NCBI RefSeq assembly: GCF_004344915.1
Contig: NZ_SKFG01000017.1
Location: 1-64,000, forward strand
DNA length: 64,000 nt
DNA from: Paenibacillus albiflavus
GTDB taxonomy: Bacteria; Bacillota; Bacilli; Paenibacillales; NBRC-103111
Direction of reading: 5' to 3'
This document shows, piece after piece, positions 46,913 through 56,127 of this stretch. The notes beneath the pieces are model-generated. The model was not told the origin of the DNA and made no database searches. It saw nothing but the letters and a program-made list of their open reading frames with translations. Both the position numbers and the translations under genes were made by a program. Each line of letters starts with the position of its first letter. Position 1 is the stretch's first letter.

Positions 46913-48655
46913 ATGCTATATTCCATAATCAAAGAAAATTCCTATCAAGATTCGGTTAACCTCATGCTCTTAACCAACAAGATTTCCACCATGGACGGAG
47001 TAAACCAAGCCTCCATTATGATGGGGACGCCAGCAAATAAAGATATTTTCCAAAATACCGGCATGTATACGGATGAACTGGAAAAAGCGGGTCCTAACGA
47101 TATGTGTATCGTGATCCGCACAGAAAGTGAAGAAAAAGTATCCGAGGTGCTAGCCACCATTGAAGATGAACTGAAGAACCAGGCAGTAAGCAGCAGCAAG
47201 CAGGAATTCGAATCCGTGCGTACTTGGGACAAGGCGTTGCAGGCGCTGCCTAATGCTAATCTTGCCCTGATCTCCGTACCTGGCCAATATGCGGCGGAAG
47301 AAGCGGAAAAAGCACTTGACCGCGGGCTGCACGCCTTTATCTTTAGCGATAACGTTGACATCCAGGACGAATTGCGTCTGAAACAAAAAGCGCATGAAAA
47401 AGGTTTGCTGGTCATGGGACCGGACTGCGGAACCGGAATACTATCCGGTGTTCCGGTAGCATTCGCCAACGTAGTAAAAGAAGGCAACATTGGAGTTGTC
47501 GGTGCTTCGGGAACAGGTATTCAGGAAGTCACCACTCTCATTGACCGTCTAGGCGGCGGGGTGAGCCATGCCATTGGAACAGGAGGACGTGACCTCTCTG
47601 AAACGATTGGGGCTATTACGATGTTGGATACCATTCAAGGACTTGAGAAGCACAATGCCACCGAAGTGATCGTAGTTATTTCCAAACCGCCTGCCAAAGA
47701 AGTGCGGAATCAGGTAGTACGGCTTTTGCACCGCGTATCGAAGCCTGTGGTTGCTATTTTCGTCGGTGAAGAACCGCAGGTGCATGAAGGCAACGTATTT
47801 TACGCCCATACGCTGGAAGAGACTGCTATGATAGCCGTTGACCTGTCTAAAGACAGAGAAATCAAGGCGAACTACAACAAACTGGACACAGAAGCTCCGA
47901 AAGCTGAGCTGAAACCGGAGCAAACCGCAATTAAAGGTCTGTATTCCGGCGGTACACTCGCTTATGAAACCGCTGTCCTTATGTCTAAAGGTCTTGAGCT
48001 GGGTCAGCTGATCCATGAAGACGGGTACATGCTGAAAGCCAAAGGCCATGAAGTAATCGACCTTGGAGATGACAAGTATACGCAAGGTAAGCCTCACCCG
48101 ATGATTGATCCGGAAACGAGAATCCATTACATCGAGCAGGCTGCCCAGGATGAATCCACGGCGATTATTTTATTGGATGTCGTTCTAGGGTACGGCTCCC
48201 ATGAAGATATGGTCGGTGCCCTGCTGCCAATCATTAAGAAAACACAAAGCGAAGCCAAAGCAAAAGGCAAAAACCTGTATTTCGTGGCAACGGTGTGCGG
48301 AACCGAAAAAGACCCGCAGGATTATCAAGAGCAAAAAACCAAGCTAGAGCAAGCAGGTGTCATTGTCAAAGACAGCAACAACCAGGCTGTACGGACCGCC
48401 CTCGCGATGATGGGCATCCAGCTTCAAGAAAAGGATAAATCATTCACTCCTGCAGAGCAGGCAGAACAAGGAGACATCGAGATTTCTGAAGCCATCACCA
48501 AGCTGCTGAACGGAAAACCGGGAGTTGTCAATGTTGGACTCAAGAAGTTTGTGAATGCGGTAACTAGCTACGGCGGAAGCGCCGTTCACTTTGACTGGCG
48601 CCCGGTAGCTGGTGGCAATGAAAGAATGCGTAAGATTCTGAGCCTGCTTAAGTAA
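46913..48655 (+). CDS. allF: Oxamate carbamoyltransferase subunit AllF (FdrA)
   Basis: This 580-residue protein is FdrA: YSIIKENSYQDSVNLMLLTN, then MMGTPANKDIF at the start. Two succinyl-CoA-synthetase-like regions follow, with MGPDCGTGILSGVPVAFANV and GNIGVVGASGTGIQEVT. AllF, AllG and AllH together form the E. coli oxamate carbamoyltransferase, which splits oxalurate with phosphate to oxamate and carbamoyl phosphate. The ATG at 46913 matches the family start and lies nine bases from AGAGGTG; the upstream ATG at 46889 is less likely. Confidence 0.92.
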   Translation: MLYSIIKENSYQDSVNLMLLTNKISTMDGVNQASIMMGTPANKDIFQNTGMYTDELEKAGPNDMCIVIRTESEEKVSEVLATIEDELKNQAVSSSKQEFESVRTWDKALQALPNANLALISVPGQYAAEEAEKALDRGLHAFIFSDNVDIQDELRLKQKAHEKGLLVMGPDCGTGILSGVPVAFANVVKEGNIGVVGASGTGIQEVTTLIDRLGGGVSHAIGTGGRDLSETIGAITMLDTIQGLEKHNATEVIVVISKPPAKEVRNQVVRLLHRVSKPVVAIFVGEEPQVHEGNVFYAHTLEETAMIAVDLSKDREIKANYNKLDTEAPKAELKPEQTAIKGLYSGGTLAYETAVLMSKGLELGQLIHEDGYMLKAKGHEVIDLGDDKYTQGKPHPMIDPETRIHYIEQAAQDESTAIILLDVVLGYGSHEDMVGALLPIIKKTQSEAKAKGKNLYFVATVCGTEKDPQDYQEQKTKLEQAGVIVKDSNNQAVRTALAMMGIQLQEKDKSFTPAEQAEQGDIEISEAITKLLNGKPGVVNVGLKKFVNAVTSYGGSAVHFDWRPVAGGNERMRKILSLLK

Positions 48656-48681
48656 ATATATATCGATTAGGAGGATGCAGC

Positions 48682-49947
48682 ATGTACGGACCTTATCAAA
48701 CAATAGATGAATCAAATCAGGCAGTCATACAAAAAATAGTAGCCGGTGCCCCGTTCCTAGTGGACGTGGTTCCTGCCAAATCGGTAGTAGAACAATTAAA
48801 CGGAAGGGTACTTCTGCACGCCGGTCCACCTATTGAATTCGAAGATATGACAGGCCCTATGCAGGGTGCTTGTATCGGGGCTTCCTTGTTCGAAGGCTGG
48901 GCGGCGAATGAAGAAGAAGCGATGACCATGCTGAAACAAGGAGAAGTGACTTTCATTCCATGTCATCACGTCAAAGCCGTGGGGCCAATGGGCGGCATCA
49001 CTTCTGCGAACATGCCGCTTCTGGTTGTAGAAAATCAGACAGACGGCAACCGTGCTTATTGCACGATGAATGAAGGAATCGGAAAAGTGCTGCGCTTTGG
49101 AGCCTATTCCGATGAGGTTGTTCAGCGCCTGAACTGGATGAGGGATGTGCTGGCGCCTACCCTCTCTAAAGCTTTATCCCAGACCGAGAACGGCCTGAAT
49201 ATTAATGTCATGCTAGCAAAGGCAATTACTATGGGAGACGAATTCCATCAGCGGAATATCGCTGCTTCTCTCGTATTCTTGAAAGAAATCAGTCCTTATA
49301 TCCTACAAACGAATGCATCCGAAAAAGATAAATTCGACGTGGTGAAGTTCCTAGCTGATACCGATCAGTTTTTCCTGAATATTGCCATGGCAACCTCTAA
49401 AGCGGTACTGGATGCTGCAAGAACGATTGAGCATGGTACCGTAGTAACGGCTATGTCGAGAAACGGCAAAAACTTCGGAATCCGGATCAGCGGTATGGGA
49501 GACGAGTGGTTTACCGCTCCAGTTAATACCCCACAGGGCTTGTTCTTCACAGGATACTCTCAAGATATGGCGAACCCGGATATCGGTGATAGTGCCATTA
49601 CGGAAGCATTCGGTGTTGGCGGTATGGCTATGGTGGCTGCTCCTGGTGTTACTCGATTTGTGGGTGCTGGCGGATTTGAAGATGCGCTGGCAACTAGCAA
49701 TGAAATGACGGAAATCTGTATCGGCCATAACCCTAACTTCACGATTCCAACTTGGAACTTCCAAGGAATTTGTCTCGGTATTGATGCAAGGAAAGTAGTA
49801 GAAACGGGCATCACACCCGTGATTAATACCGGTATTGCGCACAAAGAACCTGGAGTCGGCCAAATCGGGGCAGGTACAGTTCGCGCACCACTGGCTTGCT
49901 TCGAGAAAGCTCTTGAAGCTTATGCACAAAAGCTGGGACTGATTTAA
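48682..49947 (+). CDS. allG: Oxamate carbamoyltransferase subunit AllG (YlbE, DUF1116)
   Basis: This 421-residue protein is of the DUF1116/YlbE family, with RVLLHAGPPIEFEDMTGPMQ, CHHVKAVGPMGGITSANMPL and EPGVGQIGAGTVRAPLACFE as family blocks. It is one of three subunits of the oxalurate-cleaving enzyme. TAGGAGG precedes the ATG. The order fdrA-ylbE-ylbF-carbamate kinase matches E. coli. Confidence 0.93.
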   Translation: MYGPYQTIDESNQAVIQKIVAGAPFLVDVVPAKSVVEQLNGRVLLHAGPPIEFEDMTGPMQGACIGASLFEGWAANEEEAMTMLKQGEVTFIPCHHVKAVGPMGGITSANMPLLVVENQTDGNRAYCTMNEGIGKVLRFGAYSDEVVQRLNWMRDVLAPTLSKALSQTENGLNINVMLAKAITMGDEFHQRNIAASLVFLKEISPYILQTNASEKDKFDVVKFLADTDQFFLNIAMATSKAVLDAARTIEHGTVVTAMSRNGKNFGIRISGMGDEWFTAPVNTPQGLFFTGYSQDMANPDIGDSAITEAFGVGGMAMVAAPGVTRFVGAGGFEDALATSNEMTEICIGHNPNFTIPTWNFQGICLGIDARKVVETGITPVINTGIAHKEPGVGQIGAGTVRAPLACFEKALEAYAQKLGLI

Positions 49948-49974
49948 CGAAACGAAGGAAAGGGGGAGAGCGGT

Positions 49975-50889
49975 ATGAGACATTCAATCCAGGTAGAAGG
50001 GAAGTTCAGCTCCGCTGTGCTTCCTCTCCTCCATTCAGGTGAACAAGGCTATGTGCATAGTGTGTTTCAGAATGGTTGGAATATCCGAATGGGAGCTGGA
50101 CTTATTTTTATAGGCAGCACGAAGAATGGCAAGCTTCCCTTCGGCATCCATCTCGAAGATACGCATGTGCCGGAGCTCATTTCATTGATCAAAAAAGATG
50201 AAAAGGTTCTCTATGACATCAGTATGTCGTCTCTTCTCTTTTCCTCGTTCTCTATTCAATTGGATCCTAAGGACGCTTATCATTCCGATATAGGATTGAC
50301 AATAGATCAGCAGGAGGAGTTGCTCTGTCTTTTGAATGCGTTTGCAGCTGAGCTGCTGATTCATGGTCAGCCTACAGGAGCAGGTATTTCGGTGGATCAT
50401 TTTATCGAATGCTTCATAAAGGAACCTCATGCTTCCTGCTCGGATAGTGAACGGAAGGTTATGCAGCTAATGGATGCGGCTCAGACCCAAGACTTGTCGC
50501 AGATAGATAAAGTGCTCAGATACTGGATTGGGCGAGGGGAAGGCCTAACACCTTCTGGAGATGATATGCTCGCGGGAATGCTCGCTGTGGATGCGGTAAC
50601 GGGGATGTTCACGGATACATTTCGCTTGCATTTATCTGAACTGGTAGAGAAAGAAGTCCTGACCACCGATATCAGCCGGGAATACCTGAAGTATGCACTG
50701 AATCAGAACTTCAGTTCGGTGGTGACAGGTGTCTTGAATGCCCTTCTTCAAAAGGATACAGACAACTTAAATGAACGGACCCGAGAATTGCTGTGTGTAG
50801 GACACAGCTCGGGACTGGATACAGCATTTGGCATACTGATCGGTATGCTGATCATAAGGAGGAATTCAAATTGGCACAAAAAGTTGTGA
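49975..50889 (+). CDS. allH: Oxamate carbamoyltransferase subunit AllH (YlbF, DUF2877)
   Basis: This 304-residue protein is of the DUF2877 family. The signature GRGEGLTPSGDDMLAGMLAV (about residues 188-207) and the C-terminal GHSSGLDTAFGILIGM are present. It is the third subunit of the oxalurate-cleaving enzyme. AAAGGGGGAG precedes the ATG. Its 3' end overlaps the carbamate kinase gene by 19 bases, so translation is probably coupled. Confidence 0.92.
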   Translation: MRHSIQVEGKFSSAVLPLLHSGEQGYVHSVFQNGWNIRMGAGLIFIGSTKNGKLPFGIHLEDTHVPELISLIKKDEKVLYDISMSSLLFSSFSIQLDPKDAYHSDIGLTIDQQEELLCLLNAFAAELLIHGQPTGAGISVDHFIECFIKEPHASCSDSERKVMQLMDAAQTQDLSQIDKVLRYWIGRGEGLTPSGDDMLAGMLAVDAVTGMFTDTFRLHLSELVEKEVLTTDISREYLKYALNQNFSSVVTGVLNALLQKDTDNLNERTRELLCVGHSSGLDTAFGILIGMLIIRRNSNWHKKL

Positions 50890-51815
50890 TTGCTCTTGGC
50901 GGCAATGCTATTTTACAACCTAAACAGCAGGCAACCTATGAAAATCAACTGGAAAACGTTCGAAAAAGCTGTGAGGTGATCGCCCGCATTGTGAAGCAGG
51001 GTTATGAAGTGGTTATCACACATGGAAACGGCCCACAGGTAGGAAATATACTACGTCAGCAGGACGAAGCCAAGGAAGTGGTTCCGCAGTTTCCACTTGA
51101 TGTGTGCAGCGCAGAATCCCAAGGCTTTATCGGGTATATGATGGACCAATGCCTGAAAAATGAGCTTCAAAAGCTCGGATTAAACAATGCTGTTACGAGC
51201 ATGCTGACACAAACCGAGGTATCAAGAGAAGATCCGGCATTTCAAAATCCAACTAAACCAATTGGTGTTTTCTACAGCGAAGAAGAAGCCAACCGACTTG
51301 CAGGAGATAAAGGCTGGATTGTCAAGGAAGATGCGGGCAGAGGTTGGCGTCGTGTCGTTCCGTCTCCTATGCCAAAATCCATCATCGGAGCAGATGTAAT
51401 TGGGTCTCTGACCAACCAAGGGGCCATTGTAATTGCCGCCGGTGGCGGAGGTATTCCTGTATCCCGACAAGCGGACGGAACCCTTGTGGGCGTGGAAGCC
51501 GTCATCGATAAAGACCGCAGCGGCTACCAGCTTGCCCAGGATGTGCATGCGGATGTTTTCATGATTTTGACCGATGTCCAGAACGTGTTTGTGAACTATG
51601 GGAAACCGGATCAAAAATCACTGGGGACGATCTCACTGAAAGAAGCCAAGCAGTATGCGGATGAGGGCCAGTTCAGTGCCGGTAGCATGGGGCCTAAAAT
51701 GGAATCAGCCATAGGCTTTGCTGAGAAAGGCGGAACCGCTGTCATTTGCTCCCTGGATCAGGCGGATCTGGCTCTGGATGGTAAAGCGGGTACCCGCATT
51801 ACACAGGATTTGTGA
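50871..51815 (+). CDS. allK: Carbamate kinase
   Basis: This 314-residue enzyme makes ATP, CO2 and ammonia from carbamoyl phosphate and ADP, the energy-yielding last step of oxalurate breakdown. Family motifs are KVVIALGGNAILQPKQ, THGNGPQVGNILRQQDEA, AAGGGGIPV and GSMGPKMESAIGFAEKGG. The TTG at 50871 follows AAGGAGG; an upstream frame to 50793 lies inside allH. The context makes it the AllK type; by sequence alone it would be called arcC. Confidence 0.95.
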   Translation: MAQKVVIALGGNAILQPKQQATYENQLENVRKSCEVIARIVKQGYEVVITHGNGPQVGNILRQQDEAKEVVPQFPLDVCSAESQGFIGYMMDQCLKNELQKLGLNNAVTSMLTQTEVSREDPAFQNPTKPIGVFYSEEEANRLAGDKGWIVKEDAGRGWRRVVPSPMPKSIIGADVIGSLTNQGAIVIAAGGGGIPVSRQADGTLVGVEAVIDKDRSGYQLAQDVHADVFMILTDVQNVFVNYGKPDQKSLGTISLKEAKQYADEGQFSAGSMGPKMESAIGFAEKGGTAVICSLDQADLALDGKAGTRITQDL

Positions 51816-51817
51816 TT

Positions 51818-51860
51818 AAAAAAGAAATGTGTGAGCTAACAGAGCCTACACATTTCTTTC
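51818..51860 (+). terminator. Terminator of the all operon
   Basis: AAAGAAATGTGT and ACACATTTCTTT form a perfect 12-bp stem with a 15-base loop. The A/T flanks allow termination from both sides. Confidence 0.82.
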
Positions 51861-51917
51861 GTATGATGCGTGACGAAAGTACCTGTCAGAGACAGGGCGA
51901 GCAGCCCTTTACTCTAG

Positions 51918-52778
51918 TTATACATCGTATTCCAACTGACCTTTGGCCTGTACAATAAAATCAAGCGGCGAAGAAATGGTATCGGGGTTATATTCGATCG
52001 CTCCGATTCTAAGCTGTAGATGAATTTTATAGTTGTCCGCGAATTCATTGGCATTCAGCACATCGATTTTTTGTTTGATCCGTTCGATAACGATGTCGGC
52101 TCCAGAGTGTTCTGTGAACAATAGCAACCCCCATGTAGGGCTTACATTATCAAACATGTACAACGAATCGTTCATGCGTACGCTCGTCTCGCTTAGCTTG
52201 GAAATCTCCATGATAATTTCATTCATCTGATCCTCATTGATCATCCGCTTCAATTCATCCCAGTATTTAACCGTGATCATGAGCAGGGTTATCGGAATTT
52301 GATAGCGGGTAGACAAGGCCATGAAGACTTCAGCGTCCTTATGGAATGACCGTGTATTTTTCAAGTTGGTATTTTCGTCTACTGTAGCTAATATCTCATT
52401 TCTCTTCTGGAGACGGGCATTCTCTGCCTGGAGTCGTTTATTGGCTAGTGTCATCGCCCAAGTGATAACGGTGAAGAGGGGGGTAATGACTAACCAGAAA
52501 TAATTCAGTGATTCAACGGCAGTGCCGATGACAAGCGTCTGATAGAGAATGAATGAGCCATAACCAAAAATAAAAATGATATTCAGCACTAATCCCGTAA
52601 TTAAATTAAAGAAATACGTAATGATCGCAATCAGGAAGGCGATGTTCAGCACAATAATGTTCGTCAGATAGTGCGATTGGTCGCCATCTCCTGAAGTCAC
52701 AATAATACTTACAAAGCAAAGAATAAATAGGAGCAGAAAGGCACTATCCGACAATAAGCTGCTTTGATTTCGTCTCAT
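51918..52778 (-). CDS. ydaK: Membrane protein with degenerate GGDEF domain (YdaK/PssE-like c-di-GMP receptor)
   Basis: This 286-residue protein has about four membrane segments in residues 12-112, a short coiled coil (AENARLQKRNEI) and a GGDEF-fold domain. Where GGDEF should be, residues 210-214 read DNVSP, so no cyclase activity is expected. The I-site RxxD is kept as RMND (201-204), at the correct five-residue distance. It should therefore bind c-di-GMP and switch on the exopolysaccharide synthase, as YdaK and PssE do. Its ATG overlaps the stop of the BcsB-like gene by one base. Confidence 0.87.
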   Translation of the reverse strand: MRRNQSSLLSDSAFLLLFILCFVSIIVTSGDGDQSHYLTNIIVLNIAFLIAIITYFFNLITGLVLNIIFIFGYGSFILYQTLVIGTAVESLNYFWLVITPLFTVITWAMTLANKRLQAENARLQKRNEILATVDENTNLKNTRSFHKDAEVFMALSTRYQIPITLLMITVKYWDELKRMINEDQMNEIIMEISKLSETSVRMNDSLYMFDNVSPTWGLLLFTEHSGADIVIERIKQKIDVLNANEFADNYKIHLQLRIGAIEYNPDTISSPLDFIVQAKGQLEYDV

Positions 52779-54859
52779 TATTTATTCCTCCGTTTCATCC
52801 GATATTTACGAAGAATCAGGATTAACGAGACAAGAACGAGTATGAGAATGAGTGAGAAGGTGACTAGGAAAACGAGTGTATTCTTATTTTGCAGGATATC
52901 CTTAATTGGCGATACTTGTTCTTCTCCAGCTTGCTTTTTGAATCGGAAGGATTGAATCGTGCCATCCTTGTCGGTCACGGCTGCATCGCCGTATATTTGC
53001 CAAATCGAGCTTGAACTAGCGATTAGTTTGGACGCAAGATAATAATATTCGGATCCAGCGCCAGTAACGGCTAATAAGCCATTTCCCGGGCTATAAGGAG
53101 ATTCGATTAGCTGTAAGGTTCCAATCCGCTTGCCGTAGCTAGGGTCAATACTCATTTTTTCATTGGATTGAAACTCAGTTCCATTAGGTGCATATTGAAA
53201 AAAGAGCTTGTCGTTATTGGCTTGAATAACTTTGTTATTCTGATACGACCCAATCGCAATAATTGAGCGACCCTGCAAGGCATCAGACCCGACATTATCC
53301 TCAAAGAAGTTTACATTTCCTGTATTTCCTTCGGCAAATTGTCCAAGTAAATTAAATAAATTGGTTAGGGTGAGATACGTATATTGGTCACGTTCGGCTG
53401 GCATTACAACGGCGACTTGACTGTAATTTCCGTCCCGCATGAAGGGATATGGATAATTGTTGAATAAGAGATTCGTTTGATCCTTGGTGTTAAGCTGGAT
53501 CAGAGAATCCTTCGTAATAAATGCCCAAGGCATTTCATTTTGGTAATCGATACAACCAGTACCCGTCATCTCCAGATCAAATGCGACGGATACACTGAAA
53601 TTGCCTGCTACATTCAAATTTTTGGGGATAGGTAGGGTTAGGCTATCACCATCCGCAAATTCTGGTGTCAGCTTCTTGCTCCCGATTGGCGTGTTATTGA
53701 CGTATATCGTCACCATGGAGCGGTCAAAATCTAAATTTTTGGCATAACGGAAATCCAATTTAATCTTGCTTGAATCTGCAATGGTACGACTAGCAGGGAG
53801 GGCGATAAAAAAGGATCGTTCTTGACGCCAAGGCCCCCGTAGTTCTTCTCCATTTTCAGTCAAAACGATATTCTGATTCATATTCACCATACGTGTTGTG
53901 ACATCCGTATTGTCATCAATGATCTTCTTGTCACTATCGATTTGCCCCATCAGTTCTTGGTTCGCGACAAAGCGACCTGCTTTCACAAGTAGATTCGGAT
54001 CATTCGAGGTGATCACAAGCGTAGGCTGTGTATTCGCATTGACTAATTGAATAAGCGCTTTGTTGTTTAGGTCAGGTGTGCCTAACAGTCCTTTATATGT
54101 AGCAGGAAGATGATCGTATAAAGCGATCATGACAACAGCTTGTTTATCACTCATGTCCTTGTTGGAGGTGAAAAGCGGTATAGTAGTTCGCGATTTTAAT
54201 GGATTCGCTTTGGCAAACCCCGAGAGGGCATATATGGCTGCCTCTAGCTCTTGTGAACTGCTCTGTTCCGATACGGCTATAGCATTCTTGTGGTCTGCAA
54301 TGGTATCGATGCTTGTAAATAATCGATTGAATTCGCGAATACTCGGTTCCAAAGGTGCGTTCGTGTAATGAATCGTAATGCCGGATGTGTTGTACAATTG
54401 AAGCCAATTTTCCCTGGTATTATCCGTAATACAAATCAAGTTGTCATTAGGCAGCTGGATATTGCCCCGCACCGAAAGGGTGTTTGTCCCTTTTATAATT
54501 AATTCGTTGGGAATGATGATCGTTAATCGTTGTTTGGTTAGATCAGCTTTAATTGGACGAAAAGCATGAAAGTCAGTTCCGTTGATCGATAGCGTGACGC
54601 TGGACCGATTATCATCTGTCAAAGGTGTTGCTTGATAATCCAGATGAAAGACAACTTCATTTACATTCCAATTCGGATCGATGTTGAAATATTGATTCTT
54701 AGCTGTTGAGATTCCAGATAAGGAAGTATTGGAATCGATAAATGACAGGTCATACGTTCGAGGACTGCTAGTCTCGGCATTTGCTATAGACACTGGCACT
54801 ATTGGCGTTATTAATAAAGCTAGGCATATGATGCTTATCCAAATGAATCGCTTATTCAT
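52778..54859 (-). CDS. ydaN: BcsB-like exopolysaccharide synthase subunit (YdaN-like)
   Basis: This 693-residue exported protein has a signal peptide (WISIICLALLITPIVPVSIANA), two cellulose-synthase-BcsB-type halves with alternating carbohydrate-binding-like and ferredoxin-like folds, and one C-terminal membrane helix (TLVFLVTFSLILILVLVSLI) followed by a basic tail. BcsB-type proteins anchor and assist the glycosyltransferase. The ATG at 54859 lies six bases after AAGGAGGA; a GTG two codons upstream overlaps that site. The glycosyltransferase gene ends 17 bases before it. Confidence 0.9.
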   Translation of the reverse strand: MNKRFIWISIICLALLITPIVPVSIANAETSSPRTYDLSFIDSNTSLSGISTAKNQYFNIDPNWNVNEVVFHLDYQATPLTDDNRSSVTLSINGTDFHAFRPIKADLTKQRLTIIIPNELIIKGTNTLSVRGNIQLPNDNLICITDNTRENWLQLYNTSGITIHYTNAPLEPSIREFNRLFTSIDTIADHKNAIAVSEQSSSQELEAAIYALSGFAKANPLKSRTTIPLFTSNKDMSDKQAVVMIALYDHLPATYKGLLGTPDLNNKALIQLVNANTQPTLVITSNDPNLLVKAGRFVANQELMGQIDSDKKIIDDNTDVTTRMVNMNQNIVLTENGEELRGPWRQERSFFIALPASRTIADSSKIKLDFRYAKNLDFDRSMVTIYVNNTPIGSKKLTPEFADGDSLTLPIPKNLNVAGNFSVSVAFDLEMTGTGCIDYQNEMPWAFITKDSLIQLNTKDQTNLLFNNYPYPFMRDGNYSQVAVVMPAERDQYTYLTLTNLFNLLGQFAEGNTGNVNFFEDNVGSDALQGRSIIAIGSYQNNKVIQANNDKLFFQYAPNGTEFQSNEKMSIDPSYGKRIGTLQLIESPYSPGNGLLAVTGAGSEYYYLASKLIASSSSIWQIYGDAAVTDKDGTIQSFRFKKQAGEEQVSPIKDILQNKNTLVFLVTFSLILILVLVSLILILRKYRMKRRNK

Positions 54860-54876
54860 AAGCACTCCTCCTTGTT

Positions 54877-56127
54877 CTAGAATCGTTCTGTTTTATACCA
54901 TTTAACTTCACGCTTGAAAATGACATCTTTGAAATAGTTGTACAGGCCATTTACAGAGACGATCATCCAGAGCTGACAATAACTGACGTACATCAGCATG
55001 ATGATCCAGATATTCGATAATCGCATTTCTCCTTTTTCTGTAATGATCGTTAAGAAGGTGCCCAAGATAAAGAGCGTAATGGCTAACAACCAGAGAAATG
55101 AACTGAAGCTTGCGATTGTTGTGTGAACAAATCCTAAAGCATTAAAGATTAGTAATAGATCTGAGATAACAAGGGATGTTAATAGCAAAAAATAAATGGA
55201 TAGAAAATAGAGAATATCAAATTTGATTTTGTGAGCTGAACGCTTAAAGAGAAGAGGGATGTTCTTGATGATGACATAGATATTCCCTTTGGCCCATCTC
55301 GTGCGCTGTTTAAACCAAACCTTGAGCGTTTGAGGCTCTTGCTCCCAGGTTACGGCTTTGGGCTGAAATTTGATTTTGTAGCCCATCAAGTAGATTCGGA
55401 AGCTAATCTCGGTATCTTCTGCAATTGCCTTAACATCCCACCCGCCAATCTCTTCAATAATGTGACGACGCATAATAAAGTTCGTGCCTGGAATGGTACA
55501 TAGCTTGAATAGCTGCCAGCGGCCAGCTTGGGCCATCCATTGGAAGGATAACGTCTCAATATTGATAAATCGAGTTAATAAATTCGTGTTGCGATTGCGT
55601 GTTCTAAATTTACCAATAACCGCCCCGAGGGATGCATCATTCATAATCTCGGCGACCAGATAGCGTAAGGCTCCTTTTTCAGGTGTGTTGTCCGCGTCAT
55701 AAATGGCGATGAGTTCACCTTGGCTTTGCTTGAAGCCGATGTTCAAAGCATTGGATTTGCCTTTGCCGCCCGTCGTAGCATCCGTATTAATCACAATTAA
55801 GTTGCGCTGTGCGTATTTATCCTGCAGATTGCGAAGGAGAAGATCGCTATTATCAGAAGAATTATCGTTGATCACAATGATTTCGTACTTATCATGCGGA
55901 TAATCAAAGGCAAGAAGGGATTCAACGGTTTGAATGATGACTTTGCCCTCGTTATGCGCAGGTACCATGATCGACACGAAAGGTGGCTCTCCTTGAATCG
56001 TAGGCAGCGGATCATGCTCAACCTTCATGTAATACAAATAACCAGCAATGATGAGCACGACATTCACGAGCAGCAGAGACCAGATACAAATGACGGAGAT
56101 GAGCATGAGTACGTCTGAAATTGTCAT
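54877..56127 (-). CDS. ydaM: Family 2 processive glycosyltransferase (YdaM-like)
   Basis: This 416-residue membrane enzyme polymerises a sugar chain and probably threads it through its own channel. One N-terminal helix (6-34) is followed by the GT-A domain. Motifs are DNSSDNS, DAD (144-146), AED (236-238, in place of the usual TED) and QRTRW (274-278). Three to four C-terminal helices follow. There is no PilZ domain, so c-di-GMP control must come from another subunit, here the degenerate GGDEF protein. It overlaps the DUF2334 gene by one base. Confidence 0.92.
   Translation of the reverse strand: MTISDVLMLISVICIWSLLLVNVVLIIAGYLYYMKVEHDPLPTIQGEPPFVSIMVPAHNEGKVIIQTVESLLAFDYPHDKYEIIVINDNSSDNSDLLLRNLQDKYAQRNLIVINTDATTGGKGKSNALNIGFKQSQGELIAIYDADNTPEKGALRYLVAEIMNDASLGAVIGKFRTRNRNTNLLTRFINIETLSFQWMAQAGRWQLFKLCTIPGTNFIMRRHIIEEIGGWDVKAIAEDTEISFRIYLMGYKIKFQPKAVTWEQEPQTLKVWFKQRTRWAKGNIYVIIKNIPLLFKRSAHKIKFDILYFLSIYFLLLTSLVISDLLLIFNALGFVHTTIASFSSFLWLLAITLFILGTFLTIITEKGEMRLSNIWIIMLMYVSYCQLWMIVSVNGLYNYFKDVIFKREVKWYKTERF

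Noticed and set aside
53083-53096. ATTTCCCGGGCTAT as a Noc-binding site
   Set aside because: Three bases of the second half differ from ATTTCCCGGGAAAT, it lies in a coding region, and there is only one.
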